A DNA stretch of 64,000 bases from Anthoceros angustus (GCA_010909165.1 MU008159.1:2527406-2591405); one strand, 5' to 3'; shown: positions 45,443-56,384, counted from the first letter of the stretch. Notes: generated by a model not told the origin, from the sequence alone. Numbers and translations: made by a program.

Positions 45443-45790
45443 CTACATTGCAAGGTGGTTGGGGTTAGTAGAAAGGCGCTTAGCAACCTTTGCCCATGAA
45501 AGTGCGTGCCCTTAAAAAGCACCAAGCATAAGAGAGATTGGGGATGCACACAAACCTTCTTGATCCAAGGAATTCAATAAGCCCTAATTGTGTTGTAGGT
45601 CGAATCAGCAAATACACTAACTAAACACGAGCTTGTGTAGTTACTAACTAAACACCATGCCGTTGTTAGAGCTTGTGTGCGCAATACACAACGAGGCTGC
45701 GCCCCGACCAAGATCTCGGCGCGTAAGAGAGGGAGGCGGCGCTGACTCAACATGTGACTGCTGCTGTGGACTACGGACTTCCCTTAGGGT
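45443..45790. other. no recognised gene
   Basis: Unremarkable sequence; the word AACTAAACAC occurs twice (45618 and 45644) with ACGAGCTTGTG/AGAGCTTGTG nearby, a small local repeat. Confidence 0.4.
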
Positions 45791-46440
45791 TGGGAAATGG
45801 GTCAGGTTTTGTTTTTTTTCATAGGACCGAAGTAGAAATAAGGCGGAAAGGAAGGAATAGGTCCGGAATACCCCGGACTACACTCCGGAGTGGGTTCCAG
45901 GACTCCGGAGGAGCTACGGACTGTCCACCAAGGGTTAGGACGGACCGCGCACAGAACGGACCAGGCAGGTCCGGACCACACTCCGGAGCGGGATAAGATA
46001 AATACGCCAAGTAAGTAACTTAGCAGTTGGGGCGTGTTTAGATAGTTCGCCACGGGACCAGATCGAGAGGAGGACGCATGCAGGCGGACCAGGGACCGTA
46101 GGAGTGCTGCCTGGAAGCAAGGCCAGAAATTCGAGTACGCGGGCGGCGTAACGCAACAGACGCAGCGGCGTAAGAGCTGGAGCCGGTGTTTAGCCAGTAA
46201 GCCATGCTCGTGGCCATACGTGGCAGGGCACCTCCGCCCGCCGTTACTTCCAACGGCGCACAAGGAGGGTCATTACTGCGCCGCCTCGAGACAATTCGCA
46301 GCTCTTGCGCCCATGATCCGCTCCGCTTATCTGGACGCGAGACATCTTAGCGCCGCTCACCGCTGTGAGGTTGGAGCAACAACGCGGCAAGAACGTGCCG
46401 GGCCGGTCCGAAGGCGCCTACAAAGAACAAAGGAGGAGAA
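45791..46440 (+). mobile_element. LTR-like sequence, copy 1 (possible gypsy/large retroelement)
   Basis: It shares with 63590-64000 a series of collinear words: GGTCCGGA...CACTCCGGAG/CCACTCCGGG, GATAA(A/G)TACGCCA(A/G)G, AAGTAACTTAG(C/A)AGTTG, GTAAGCCATGC(T/A)C, GCCCGCCGTTACT(T/C)CCAA. In this copy a coding-like GC-rich tract (46444 onward) follows on the same strand, as after a 5' LTR. Exact ends, primer site and target duplication were not found. Confidence 0.5.
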
Positions 46441-46443
46441 GCG

Positions 46444-48060
46444 ATGGCACCCAAAAGCCCGCGGAAGTTTGGGAGCCATGGAACCTCGGAGCGTAACATT
46501 GTGACTCAAGGCCATCCTGGACTTTGGACCCCGGGCCGGAGGAAGCGGAGAATTAGTGGAGGAGTGGCACCGGATGTGTTCCACGGTCCTGGACGTGACA
46601 GTGTCACCGGGTCCGGAGTTCGCTCGGAAGATGTCGGGCGGTCAATAAGGAGGTGCGGTCCAAGAACCTCCTGGAGGACCAGGCGATGGACCTTGAGGTC
46701 CCGGGAGGCGGCCTACAACCGCCCAAAGGAGGAAGAAGGGGAGGGTGGAGCCCCTCAAGGCGAAGGGAAGATAGGGCCGGCACAACGCGATGCGCCGAGG
46801 CACTGGGGACGCAGGACCACCAACGGATGGTCGATATCCACCGCCTGGATACCGAGTAAGGGCGGTAGCCGGATCATTGTCCATTGGAACTCGCTCACCA
46901 AGGTGGATCACCTTGGTGATAACTGTTGGTATTCTCGCATGCGCTGCAATGGGAAGAGGCGGACTGGGAAGGACTGTTTAGCCGGGAGGCTGCAAGCTCG
47001 TGGAATGAGAAGCCCTCGCTTAGCCTGGGCCGCCCTATACTCCATGTATGGGGACATTTCAGCTCAAGGAGGGAGAGCTGAGCGGGCGCCCGGAAAGGAC
47101 TGAGGCCCCCGAAGTGAGCGAGCAAGGCGCCCGAGGGAGGCCGATCAAGGCCAGCCGGACCGGAGGAGGACGACTGGGAGGATTCCGACTACACGTCTGA
47201 ACGGACCCCCTCACCACCTGTGAAGTATGGGAAGAAATTCCCTTCCCTCCTCCAGTGCCCCAACCGAGTGACCAGCCAGCAGAAGCCCTGACCCCAGAGC
47301 CCCGCCACCACCACAACCGGCCCGGAGCTCCGGACCAGAGGGAACCAAAGAGACGCAAGGCGGCAGCCAACGCGGCACCTCGACGCCAAGACTTTACCCC
47401 CACTGAGTGGCAAGAAGGAGGAAGCGTGCAGGAGGGCAGCGGGACGCAGGAGCAGGAGGACACTGCAGCAAGCCGCACTGAGCCGGTCCTGCCCGATGAA
47501 GAGGCAAAAGGGCTTGCTCCGGACCTCACCTCCGAGCCCTGTGAGGAAAAGGGCGGAGAAGGAGCCCGCGCCAAAAGGGCCAAGGAGGTGAAGCTCCCGA
47601 GCTCAAGACATCAGGGACCTAAGGGTCCCGATTAGGTCGAGAACCCAACCGGACTTACTCGACCAGTATGGAGGTCCACAGCGGGCCGTGAAATGCCGGC
47701 TCCCGCCACGGACTTTGTGGGAGCCTCGCGGCCGTGGAAGAAACACGCGGGTTCCAGCTACCGGGCTATGGACAGATGCCGGGGGTCTCTGGGATGGCCG
47801 AGAAGACCAGGAGGTAGAAGCCACCCGGAGGCATGGTACTCCTCCAGAGGCTTGAGGGGCCCGGAGGCAGAAGGAAGGTCAAGCTCGGCCGGATTGAGGA
47901 AGGAAACGCCGGAGGCCGAGAGGGAGGTCCGTCCATCCGCAAGGACCGGACTAAATTCCTTCAGCTAGAGGAGCAGCTGAAGCAGGCTAAGGAGGCCCAA
48001 AACGTCTTGAATGACGAGTACTCGGGATGCATGCTTGACGGCTATATTTTGAATTTCAAA
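46444..48060 (+). other. GC-rich ORFs after the LTR-like sequence, possibly retroelement gag
   Basis: ATG-initiated frames 46444-47103 (219 residues, MAPKSPRKFGSHG start) and 47255-47635 (126 residues, Pro/Glu/Lys-rich, EPKRRKAAANAAPRRQDFTP) are followed by 47833-48099, which includes a coiled-coil-like FLQLEEQLKQAKEAQNVLND (47957-48016). Position after an LTR-like sequence, charged low-complexity composition and coiled-coil ending are compatible with a gag-like or variable retroelement protein. There is no zinc knuckle, protease or polymerase. It ends abruptly at the start of the duplicated host block (48112). Confidence 0.3.
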
Positions 48061-48200
48061 GTACGAACGATGTATATAGCTAGTTGCACGACATACTAAC
48101 CTGTACCCTACCATGGAGGCGCGGCGACAACCTTGTGGATGTAGTCACAAGCGAAGGTAACCTTTTTAGCTCCGCGTGCTTGGCTCGACAGCAAGAGCCG

Positions 48201-48466
48201 ATGACACCTCATGCAGACGCGGGTCGCAGCGGTGAGAGGATGAAGATGTGAGTCGTCACGAATCTGGTTCTCGCAGGAGCTGCGTTGCTGCTCGGCTGGG
48301 CCGTCGTGGAGGCGACTTGCAAACCCTGCCTTCAATCGGGCTGCGAGGCCATTGATCGCCCGCCACTCGATCCTCGACTATGATCCTGACGACAATTAGA
48401 TCGGAAGCTACTCGAAGCTCCAAGCAGGGCGAAGGAGGAGGTGAGGAAGCAATCGAAGGAAGTGTG
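48201..48466 (+). pseudogene. OEP7-like gene copy A, broken
   Basis: It is the block A partner of the intact gene at 55638-55907. From the ATG at 48201 the frame reads MTPHADAGRSGERMKM and then meets TGA at 48249-48251, where copy B has GGA (Gly). The following codons still encode the membrane anchor (NLVLAGAALLLGWAVVEATC) and KPCLQSGCEAI. A small insertion near 48370 then shifts the frame, and a further TAG (GACAATTAG) replaces the Asn-Leu of copy B. With a nonsense codon before the anchor it cannot make the protein unless an internal start is used, and no ATG precedes the anchor after the stop. It is probably a pseudogene produced after the block duplicated. Confidence 0.75.
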
Positions 48467-48479
48467 ATAGCAGATCCGG

Positions 48480-49990
48480 TGTGTCTCAGATTTGTGGGAA
48501 TTTTGGACACATGCGTGGCGTGCTTGCATCGGGGGATATGACAGTGGAGCGCAGAATCCGGGTTAGGGTAGAAATGTTCGCAATTCTGTTTGCATTTCGG
48601 TCGGAAGCATAGATTGAAGTACTTCTCTTCCGGATCCAGAAATTGTAGAATTTCGCAGTGGTAAGATGCGAAGCTGCTCACTTAAGTTAGCACGCTCGTT
48701 TTTCCTGTTGTCCATTATCTTACCTTCATGTCTCAGGCCGGTGACACTGGAACAGTGTGACAAAGCTTCGCGACGCCAGCATGCCTGGTTGCGTACATAG
48801 GTAGTATGTAGCAGCCCTTGTGATTGATCGAAGGGTGTTTGCTGGCTGGAGATAGAAGGCAGAATTGTGACATGTATGTAGGGAGTATACATGCAAGCTC
48901 GAGCCCTTGTAAAATCAAAGAAGGCAAGCTCAAGTAGACCGTTGTTAATGTCGATGAGTTATGACCTCTTCTGGCGTAAACAACAAAGAATCACTACCAC
49001 CAATATCACGTGTTGTAGAATTCTGGCCCTGTGTGGATTATAATAGACTTCTTCTTCTTCTTCTTCAGGACCGACGACTGTGGCGCTTTGATGAATGCAG
49101 TGATAAAAAGAGGGAGGCACTTTCACTGAATTGATCATTAAGTCACCTTGTAACTTCATGTCATGGATATATGTCGAGCCGTCCGCGCTCAGTCTATCGA
49201 GCGGAAGGGGATTCGAGCCCCCCGGACGGCGGTCATTTCCATTGCCCCACCGCATGTTTGGTACCCCATGAACTTGCCTTCCTGCGGCGGAGTTGTGACT
49301 GGTCCAGCAGTTCGACCGTCGAGGCAGGGACAATGTATGTCCCCATCGTTCCAGGCCCCATAGTTCCAGGCCCAAGTTTTAGGATTTTGACTTGGAGAAA
49401 CGAAACGAGGAAGTATCACATGGAAGTGTGTGTCTCACACTTGTGGCAATCAGAACAATTTGGACATGTTTGGCGTGCTTGAAGCAGAAGAAGAAGTCTA
49501 TTGTAGTCCACTTGGACAGTATTTTCCTGTCATAAAGGACTTGGTACTTCACAACTTGCAGCATGGGGTGTCTACGCTAGTTGCATCCACTTCCTCCAGG
49601 CACCCCATCTAAGTGCCGATCTAATGCTTAACAGCGGCTTTCTTATAAATGTGTGTCCATTTGGCCTAAGCTTGGGTAGGTATGGTCGCAATTCGGCCTC
49701 TTTGCGGTTCGAAGTTCGACCGGAAGCTTGAAGAGGGGTACTTCCACTTCCGGATCTTGGAAACCGTAGAATATGGTAGTGCTAAGATGCGATTCTGTTT
49801 CGATTGAGTTGTCGGAGTTGACTAGAACGCCTGCGTGGCAAAACTGTGGCGAGTGTAAGCGACGGCAGCATGCCTAGTTGCGTACGTAGTGTGTAGCCGC
49901 TCTTGTTATTGGTAGCAGGGTGTTTGCTGACTGGAGATAGAAGGCAGAAGTGACATGTATGTAAACCAAAGAAGGCAAGCTCAGGATTTG
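48480..49990. repeat. internal repeat of OEP7 3' sequence in block A
   Basis: The stretch after the OEP7 copy (48480-48950: '...tctcagatttgtggg', 'cttccggatccagaaattgtagaatttcgcagtg', 'cagcatgcctggttgcgtac', 'gggtgtttgctggctggag', 'aaagaaggcaagctca') recurs at about 49430-49985 with the same words in the same order. Block B shows the corresponding pair at about 55905-56170 and 56585-57000. The repeat therefore predates the block duplication. It lies where a 3' UTR of OEP7 would be. Confidence 0.7.
49178..49230 (+). pseudogene. tRNA relic A, lacking the anticodon arm
   Basis: GCCGTCC at 49178-49184 pairs perfectly over seven bases with GGACGGC at 49224-49230. Between them are a D-arm-like GCGCTCAGTCTATCGAGC and the T-loop signature GGATTCGAGCC. 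The whole is only 53 nt, so the anticodon arm and variable loop are missing. The acceptor stem and D arm resemble plant tRNA-Lys. It sits at the same place in block A as the fuller relic at 56385 in block B. Confidence 0.6.
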
Positions 49991-50354
49991 ACATCGCCGT
50001 TTCTAGACGGATACTGAAATACGAAACAAATGTCTACTAGAAACTTGCGTTGCGTGTGGTGTCGTGCATTGTGGAATCGAGCATGCAAATTATGTAGGTG
50101 CTCATAGTTCTGGGCTTTCACGCTACTATCTAGTACAAGAGGTGGGTAGTAGATATTGAACGCTCCCAACAACTAATCTACGTGGTAACGGGGGAGGGGG
50201 GCAGTCTTCGAGGTGAAGCAGTACTGGCACACAAATGCGTTTATGTGTATCTACAACAGCAAACATTTCACACACTTATACTGGAAACCCAAGAAACCGA
50301 CGAGGTCCAGCCGCGTTTTGAATGCATTCAGGCCGACAGGACGCCTTGGGGCGA

Positions 50355-51911
50355 TCAGGATTCGGGCTCGCTGAGAGGATGCGGCAGTCTGAGAGCCTTG
50401 AGCTTGATGGTCCTGGCCTTAAACACCAAAGCCACGGCCAATCCGCAGAGGACGCCGTAGGCCGCATTGTTCCACTGTAGCCCCACAGAGGTGATGACGA
50501 GAACGATGAATATGTCCTTGCGCGAGTTCATGTCCCGCACAGTCATGGCCAGCTCGATACCCGCGTGCAGCAGCAGGGCCCCCAGCAGCGCGACGGGGAA
50601 GCGCTGCAGTACCTCGGCCAGCGAGTTCCCCAGCAGCAAGCCCAGAAGCATCTTCCCCGTGCCCAGCATGACTACGGACAGGCCGGAGCGCGCCCCAAAG
50701 CGGTACTGCCCCGCAAGCCCCCCGCAGCCATGGCAGACGGGCATTGCCCCGAACCAGCAGCCCACAATGTTCATCGTCCCCACGGAGGTGGCGACGCGCA
50801 TGGCCGTGACATCCGGATTTCCAGGGAAGAGATCCTCCGAGAGCTTCACCACGGCGATGACGGAGTTGAGCACGGAAAGCGGGAGCTGCGGGATAGCCCC
50901 CCGGATGAAACCCTCCCGCCAGTCGTGGCGAGTCGGGTGCGTGATCTTAGGGGTAGCCGGCCCCGCCTTGAGGCTCCTCCCCACGCTGGGGTAGCGCGCG
51001 AACGCCAGAATGATGCCCAGCACGAAGATGATGAGGCAGGAGGGCACCGTGGCCAGCCCCTTCCCCTGGGCGTCCTCCTCTGCCACCTCCTCGTCCGTCT
51101 TGAAGAATTTGGCGTTGAGCGCATCCACCTTCCTTGCCACCCTGCTGGGCAGGCTGCTGGAGTCCTTGGACTTGCTGGCCGCGCAGGCTTGCTCCGACTC
51201 CTTGCCCGTCCTCTTCTTGTTCCCGAACTCCCCGCCCACCCCGCTCACCACTATGACGAAGCAGAAGGCGAAGATGGCCAGGACCCGGCCGTCCCAGCCC
51301 TTCCAGGGCCGGTTGGGCCCGGAGGCATTGGACTTGGAGAAGTCCTGCGTGTGGAGGATGTACTTGACGGCGGTGAGGGTGAAGTGGAGCCCCTGCGTGA
51401 GCTGGATGCCCCGCACCACGGACAGCGGGATGAGCCAGTTGAAGAGCGTCATGAGCCCCGACAGCCCGAGGAAGACGAGGATGAAGGACACGGAGAGGCC
51501 CGCCGCCATGATCTGGTTGACCGTGAGCTTGTTGGTGCTGAGCGCGGCCGCCGCGATGGACTTCATGGGCTGCACCGCCATGGGCACGTCGAAGAGCAGG
51601 CCGGTGAGGACATTGAAGAAGCCGTTGAAGAGGAGCGTGGTGCCCAGGTCCAGGTGGTTGTAGAGCGTGAGCGCCACCGTGATGGGGATGTACGTTCCCA
51701 GATCGCCCAGTGCGCCGCTCACCTCGCTGAGCAGGTCCATGTCGGGCCGCCTGAAGTTGAACACATTGAGGCGGCGCTGGAGGAAGGACGGCGGCCCGGG
51801 GTCCTTGGGGCCGACGCCGATGCCGCCCGGCCCGCTCTCCAGCTCCTCCGCGGATGCGGAAGGCGAGGGCGTCCCCGCTATGGGCTGCACTGCCGTCTCC
51901 CAGGAAGCCAT
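50355..51911 (-). CDS. MOT1: MOT1-type molybdate transporter (copy A, intact)
   Basis: A single uninterrupted frame of 518 residues, without introns, starting at the ATG complementary to 51909-51911. It belongs to the MOT1 family, relatives of sulfate transporters that lack the STAS domain and move molybdate with high affinity across plant membranes (plasma, mitochondrial or vacuolar depending on the member) for molybdenum-cofactor enzymes such as nitrate reductase. Family signatures are present: LGDLGTYIPITVAL (res. 68-81), FNVLTGLLFDVPMAVQPMKS (res. 99-118) and the second motif PVCHGCGGLAGQYRFGARSG (res. 391-410). Hydrophobic segments alternate along residues 75-215 and 285-500. A hydrophilic loop (about 220-285, Lys/Asp/Glu/Ser-rich) separates the halves. 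The N-terminal ~45 residues are Pro/Ser/Gly-rich and probably cytosolic. It is rather long for the family (usually ~450-470). A TATA box lies about 150 bp upstream. Copy B at 57.4-58.9 kb is frame-broken, so this is the copy most likely to work. Confidence 0.93.
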   Translation of the reverse strand: MASWETAVQPIAGTPSPSASAEELESGPGGIGVGPKDPGPPSFLQRRLNVFNFRRPDMDLLSEVSGALGDLGTYIPITVALTLYNHLDLGTTLLFNGFFNVLTGLLFDVPMAVQPMKSIAAAALSTNKLTVNQIMAAGLSVSFILVFLGLSGLMTLFNWLIPLSVVRGIQLTQGLHFTLTAVKYILHTQDFSKSNASGPNRPWKGWDGRVLAIFAFCFVIVVSGVGGEFGNKKRTGKESEQACAASKSKDSSSLPSRVARKVDALNAKFFKTDEEVAEEDAQGKGLATVPSCLIIFVLGIILAFARYPSVGRSLKAGPATPKITHPTRHDWREGFIRGAIPQLPLSVLNSVIAVVKLSEDLFPGNPDVTAMRVATSVGTMNIVGCWFGAMPVCHGCGGLAGQYRFGARSGLSVVMLGTGKMLLGLLLGNSLAEVLQRFPVALLGALLLHAGIELAMTVRDMNSRKDIFIVLVITSVGLQWNNAAYGVLCGLAVALVFKARTIKLKALRLPHPLSEPES

Positions 51912-52058
51912 CTCCGTGTCCGTCCTGGAGCCCCCGGACCTCCCCTCCGCTCCTCTCCCCCTTCAACTTCAACTAGAATTCGGAGCAGCCTCCAAGGCTT
52001 GCGGTGCCAGGAGGTCCTTCTGCTGGGCAGGCCTTGCACTGGGCTCTGCGCTGCCAGC

Positions 52059-52067
52059 GTTTATAGG
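52059..52067 (-). promoter_or_regulatory. TATA box of MOT1-A
   Basis: CCTATAAACG on minus lies about 150 bp upstream of the MOT1-A start codon. The corresponding place in block B (59053-59062) reads CCTATTAAAGCT, at nearly the same distance from its ATG, so the element is conserved in position. Confidence 0.5.
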
Positions 52068-53033
52068 CGGGAATCTGTGAGGCAGAGGCAGCCAGGCTGA
52101 GGCTGAGGCTGAGGCATGCGCGCCCTGCCCGGGGCCGGCCTGGGCTGGGCAACTTCCCTCGCTCCTTCTCGCAGAATCGATTCCCCCCTGCCGCTAAATC
52201 AGGGTGCCAAGGGGCCCTGCCTCGGCAGGAACCTGTGCTCCAGTGGCGCCCCTTAAATTTCCCGTCTCCGTGCACTCCTTATGAGAATCGTGTTGGTGTT
52301 GCATCAGCACTGCTCCACTCGCTGCACCTGTCCGTGCATGCATTGCATTAATTTAAAGCACACACTGACACAGCGCGATGCATCAGCACCTGCAAGGCCC
52401 TCAAGCCTCCGGTTCCCCGGCACTCGGGCACTCGGGCACTCGGCAGGACAGATATCGCTTCCACCCATAGGCTGCTCGCCCTCGCCCTCCCCGCAAGTCA
52501 AGCACTTGACGAGGGGCCCGTCATCAGCCGACGTGCGCCAATCTTGGCGGCCCTGTCCAGAATCTGTCCACCCCGTCATCGCTGCCTTCTTGTCTGCTCT
52601 CTTGTTTTCCCTTTTCCCCTCTTCCTATTGGCCCGGGCCCCGGAGCAGGGCACAGGCAGGCGGCTTGTGGGGCCACCGCCGCCTATTATAAGCGGAGTCG
52701 GTGCGGACATCCTCATGGCTCTTCCCAAGTCCGGGGAGCCAACTGCTTCACAACCTGGGTCGTCTGCTGCACTTACATACTTCCGCGGCGGCTCGTTGCT
52801 TGTTCGCGTGTTCCTTGTTCCGGCACAGGAACAGGCCGCGCCAGAGCGGGGCCCCTTCTCTGACGTAGGTAGTACATCTTTGGGGTGATTTTTAGAGAGT
52901 GACAGTGCAAGTGAAAGGGAAAGTTACTTTTTGCAATTGTGAGAAATGAAAGTTACGTTTTTACTTTCTAGCACTGATCTCGGCTAGGCTCAATTGGTTC
53001 CATCTTGGACTACAGTCCTCTCTGAGGCCAGAA

Positions 53034-55200
53034 GATGCGTTGCAAGATGAGGACTACGAGTTGCCCACGGCTGAGGACATGGAGGACACAATCCAATTGC
53101 TCTTCTAAGCTCCGGAGGGCAATAAGGACGGAATAGAGTCGCTTCTTGCGGGAGGACTGGACGTGAACTCCCCGGATATTTACGACCGCACCGCATTGCA
53201 CGTGGCTTCATGTGAAGGCCACATTGAGAAAGGTGCTAAGGTGAACGCGGCAGACCGATGGGGAAGCACGGTGATGCTCGGCCTTGTTGTGGTGTTTCTG
53301 CTGTGCTTCAATGGCTTCTTCAATTTTGTTCCTTTGCACTCATGCGTACAGCGTGTCCCAGGTTGGTGCGTTTGCACGTTGACTCTCTTGGCAATTGGTG
53401 GTTTCCAGCCGTTGCGAGATGCAAACCACTACGAGATGAAGGAGGTGTCGGAGTTGCTGAAGAAGCACGGTGGCAGAATACCTGTGCTGTCCTTTCACCG
53501 GACCTGTGTGTGAACAGTTTGCTTGAAATGGGAGCTCATTCCTTGGCTACGTTTGCTTTAGGGTATCGTGGTAGGTCGTTTGGGGATCATTCTTGCCATT
53601 CTCCGAACCTGCCTTGTGATATGTTGTGGCTCATCTTTTTGGTTTTCAGAAAACCTTTTCATCCATGTGCACCGAGACTCCGCCCGAATATGAAATCAAC
53701 CCTGACCTTCTGCTTTTCGTCAAAGACATGGAAGAAGGAACACTTGTTGATGGGTTGGCACTCAAAGTAGAGTCTGTGGCCAAAGGCAACCAAATTCAAG
53801 CTGCAGTTGTGAGATAGTGCTATGAATCAAATGTATCTGCCCAGAGCACGAAAGTCCATATGTATGTAAAATGCGGTAACCTTGCTGATGCACGTGCGTG
53901 TTGGACACTGTGTCACAGAGTGAAATGTTGCCAGGCAGCTGGAATTTTGTGTCTGTCTGCTGGAAGCATGTGGAAGCCATCAATTGAAGAAGAAAGTCCT
54001 TGTGGAGGGCGAGTGGTAAAGCTACAGTCCTGGCAGAGTAAGGTAGCGCATGTTGTGAAGTGGTTCGCAGGGGTGCCAAATTGCCAATCAAATGAATTTG
54101 CTGCACAGCGCTGGCTGACGCAAAATGTGGTGACGTGGTAAACGTAAATGCACTGGTGTCTTCAACTTTCTTCCCTGCAGCGTATATATGAAGGCAGCCA
54201 TGTGGAATATCATGAGTGACCTTCCTGACGCAGGTGTGGCTCTGAATCTGAATTAAGCGAGGTCTTGTTGGGATATTATTGCAGATGAACAAGCCTAGAT
54301 GACATGTGGGATTATGTTATTACCCTAATGGCAGGTTCTGCGCAATTATCTGGACAAGCATAAAAAGTTGGAGCCCGTAAAAGCAGTGAAGTTTGCTCTT
54401 GATGTGGCAAGGCAAAGGGTTGTTCAAACATCTGAAAACGAGTCAAGCTCAAGCCTCTGGAGCTCCTCAATTCTGAGATTTTCTGCCTGTCCTGTATGCA
54501 CCAGAGGAATGAATTATCTACATGAACGCAAGCCAGAAGCAATTATCCTTCATGATCTCAGTCCAAGGTAATGTTAACATCCGTGCTCGGTGTTCTGTTT
54601 TCAATGCGTTCTGCCCACTACCGCAAGGAGCCAGTGAGTCCTAATGTGGGTCTGTCTGAAGAAGTTTCTGGGACAAACCACTCATCAATCTACCTTCCAG
54701 CAAGCTATCAGAAGCCTCATGCGGGACAAAGGAGGTCATGTGAAGGTGGCAGGCTTCTGTGCAAATCTACTGAGGCGTGAGCGTAATGGGGGCCGCGTTC
54801 CCTATTCTGAGTTCAGCGCAAAGGTCGGGCCAGAATACGACGACGCAGACGAAGGCTTTAAGTCCTACTTGGGCAATGGTTATCTGGCTCACTGCTGATG
54901 TGGACCTCATCTGCTAGTCTTATCCAACATGGACCCGTTAGGGTGTAATCTAACCCCCGGTTCGGCTGCCAGGTCGTTATATGGCTCCCGAGATGACCAG
55001 AGAAGAAGATTATGACTGCCGTTGTGGCAGGCTTCTAGAAGAATGTTGGCACGGTGATCCAAACAAGAGACCAATGTTTTATCACATAATCAGGGAGCTT
55101 GAAGAGATCCACCGGCATTTCAAAGAGGGAAAGTGGCTCGCAAAGGTGAAGAAGTTCATCAAGGACAGGGCTCATCCTGAGGTGTCTGATGTAGTTTGGC
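53034..55200 (+). pseudogene. integrin-linked-kinase-type (ankyrin + kinase) gene, decayed
   Basis: Plus-strand pieces follow the exon order of plant ILK-type Raf-like kinases. Ankyrin repeats: DGIESLLAGGLDVNSPDIYD then RTALHVASCEGHIE (53130-53235), KGAKVNAADRWGST (53231-53271) and, after a TTCCAG acceptor, PLRDANHYEMKEVSELLKKH (53415-53475). Kinase: PPEYEINPDLLLFVKD (about 53680-53730), then after GCAG, LRNYLDKHKKLEPVKAVKFA (54335-54400), MNYLHERKPEAII with LHDLSPR (54510-54570), GGHVKVAGFC (54730-54760), RYMAPEMTREEDYD (54974-55015) and LLEECWHGDPNKRPMFYHII (about 55034-55095). Retained splice sites show a DNA-level copy, not a retrocopy. An early TAA (53106), missing exons (N-lobe, part of the C-lobe), a degraded catalytic loop and frame breaks make it non-functional. 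Such kinases act in stress and immune signalling. Confidence 0.8.
53850..53900 (+). pseudogene. short PPR-like fragment inside the ILK remnant
   Basis: MYVKCGNLADARACW (about 53860-53904) matches the start of a plant pentatricopeptide-repeat motif (MYxKCGxLxDAR). It lies where an ILK intron is expected. Only one motif is visible, so it may be a scrap of a PPR gene inserted here. Confidence 0.35.
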
Positions 55201-55544
55201 ACCAGGCTTCAACGCGGTCTACACCTATCAACATAAGGCTCGGAGGCTTGTGTTATAATAATAGCCACTCTTTATTTCTTTTTGGCCCCAAATGGACACC
55301 GTTTTGATGTTTCATAAAATTTCGCAAGCCTTTCGGGACGGAAAGTTAGGCCTATATGTTTTAGTCGCTCTTTTTCACTTGACCGCCCCCTCCCCCCTTC
55401 CCGAAGTCCACCTTCATTGTCCTGGATGGGTTTTTCTTATAGTTTTTTAATAAAATAAAAATTTCTTATCTTTTATTATGGATAAAATGTACTCTACATA
55501 ACGATTGATTATGGACATAACTGATGACTGATAAATACGAGGCA
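55201..55544. other. spacer between ILK remnant and block B
   Basis: AT-rich with TTTTTTAATAAAATAAAA near 55445, possibly an old polyadenylation region of the ILK gene or upstream sequence of OEP7. No coding frame. Confidence 0.4.
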
Positions 55545-55637
55545 AAGCCAGTCAAGGGAGGCCAAGCGGACATGGTTGTGTAGTGACACGAAGGAAACCT
55601 CTTTGGCTCCGCGTGCTTGGCTGGACAGCAAGTGCCG

Positions 55638-55907
55638 ATGGCACCTCATACAGACGCGGGTCGCAGCGGTGAGAAGAAGAAGATGGGAGTCGTCACGACT
55701 CTGGTTCTCGCCGGAGCTGCGTTGCTGCTTGGTTGGGCCGCCGTGGAGGCGGCTTGCAAACCCTGCCTTCAATCGGGGCGCGAGGCCATCAGCCGCTCAC
55801 TCGATCCTGACTATGATCCTGACGACAATTTGAGCGGAAGCTACTCCGAAGCTCCGCGCAAGGACGACGAGGAGGAGGAGGTGAAGAAGCAGCCGAAGGA
55901 AGTGTGA
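55638..55907 (+). CDS. OEP7: chloroplast outer envelope protein 7-like (OEP7), intact copy B
   Basis: The frame from the first ATG (55638) encodes 89 residues. An in-frame ATG at 55683 (MGVVTTLVLAGAALLLGWAA) would give 74 residues, nearer the usual ~60-65 of the family. The protein has one N-terminal membrane anchor (LVLAGAALLLGWAAVEAAC), directly followed by KPCLQSGREAISRSLDP and DYDPDDN, then an acidic and Lys-rich tail. Plant OEP7/OEP6 proteins share this plan: a short uncharged N-terminus, an anchor with (L)GW(A/L)AxE, KP, then a DPxxDPDD cluster. They insert spontaneously into the chloroplast outer envelope with the C-terminus in the cytosol. No intron is needed. The block A copy (48201-48466) carries a stop at codon 17, so this is the surviving copy. 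The upstream basic segment (res. 1-15) is odd for the family, which favours the 55683 start. Confidence 0.75.
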   Translation: MAPHTDAGRSGEKKKMGVVTTLVLAGAALLLGWAAVEAACKPCLQSGREAISRSLDPDYDPDDNLSGSYSEAPRKDDEEEEVKKQPKEV

Positions 55908-56384
55908 TGGCAGATCCGCTGTGTCTCAGATTTGTGGCGATTGGAGCAATTTGGACATGCTTGGCGTGCTTGCGTCGGGGATATGACATTGGGCCTCAGA
56001 TTCCGGGTTAGGGTAGATATGTTTGCAATTTGGCCTGCTTGCATTTCGGTCGGAAGCATGGATTGAAGCACTTCCACTTCCGGATCTGGAAATTGTAGAA
56101 TTTCGCAGTGTTTAGATGCGAAGCTGCTTCAATTGAATTGGCGGAATTCCACGTTACTGTGTATGCTGCAATTGCCAACCTTGGATGTTTCCGCCTCAAG
56201 TTAAGTTAGCACGCTCGTTTTTCCTCGTGTCCATTATCTTATCCTCATATCTCAGGGAGGTGACGCTGGAACAGTGTGGCAAAACTTTCGCGACGCGTTG
56301 TACCCCTTTGTTTTTCCCACTATGTTTTTTGTCCATGGTGGTCCTTGCACCCTTTGTGGACTGAGATAGCTCTGTCGTTGTTGT

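Larger units (their letters stand above)
48112..52780. repeat. duplicated block A (OEP7 relic + tRNA relic + MOT1-A)
   Basis: It aligns in direct orientation with block B at about 55545-59860. The landmarks come in the same order and spacing: OEP7-like sequence (48201 / 55638), its 3' sequence, a tRNA relic (49178 / 56385), a further copy of the 3' sequence, MOT1 on minus (51911 / 58918 start codons), its upstream region, and a right edge around CCACCGCCGCCTATTATAAG (52674 / 59716). The block is ~4.5 kb. DNA outside it does not match. Confidence 0.9.

Noticed and set aside
46444-48060. Host gene downstream of an LTR
   Set aside because: Overlapping GC-rich frames with charged low-complexity composition, beside an LTR-like sequence, fit retroelement coding better than a host gene.
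50947-51972. 341-residue minus frame overlapping MOT1-A in another phase
   Set aside because: Shifted-frame shadow of MOT1-A; no family motifs, His/Arg/Pro-rich composition typical of a shadow.
50565-52100. 511-residue open frame on plus across MOT1-A
   Set aside because: It is the antisense shadow of a GC-rich coding frame; the minus frame carries all MOT1 motifs and the plus frame has none.
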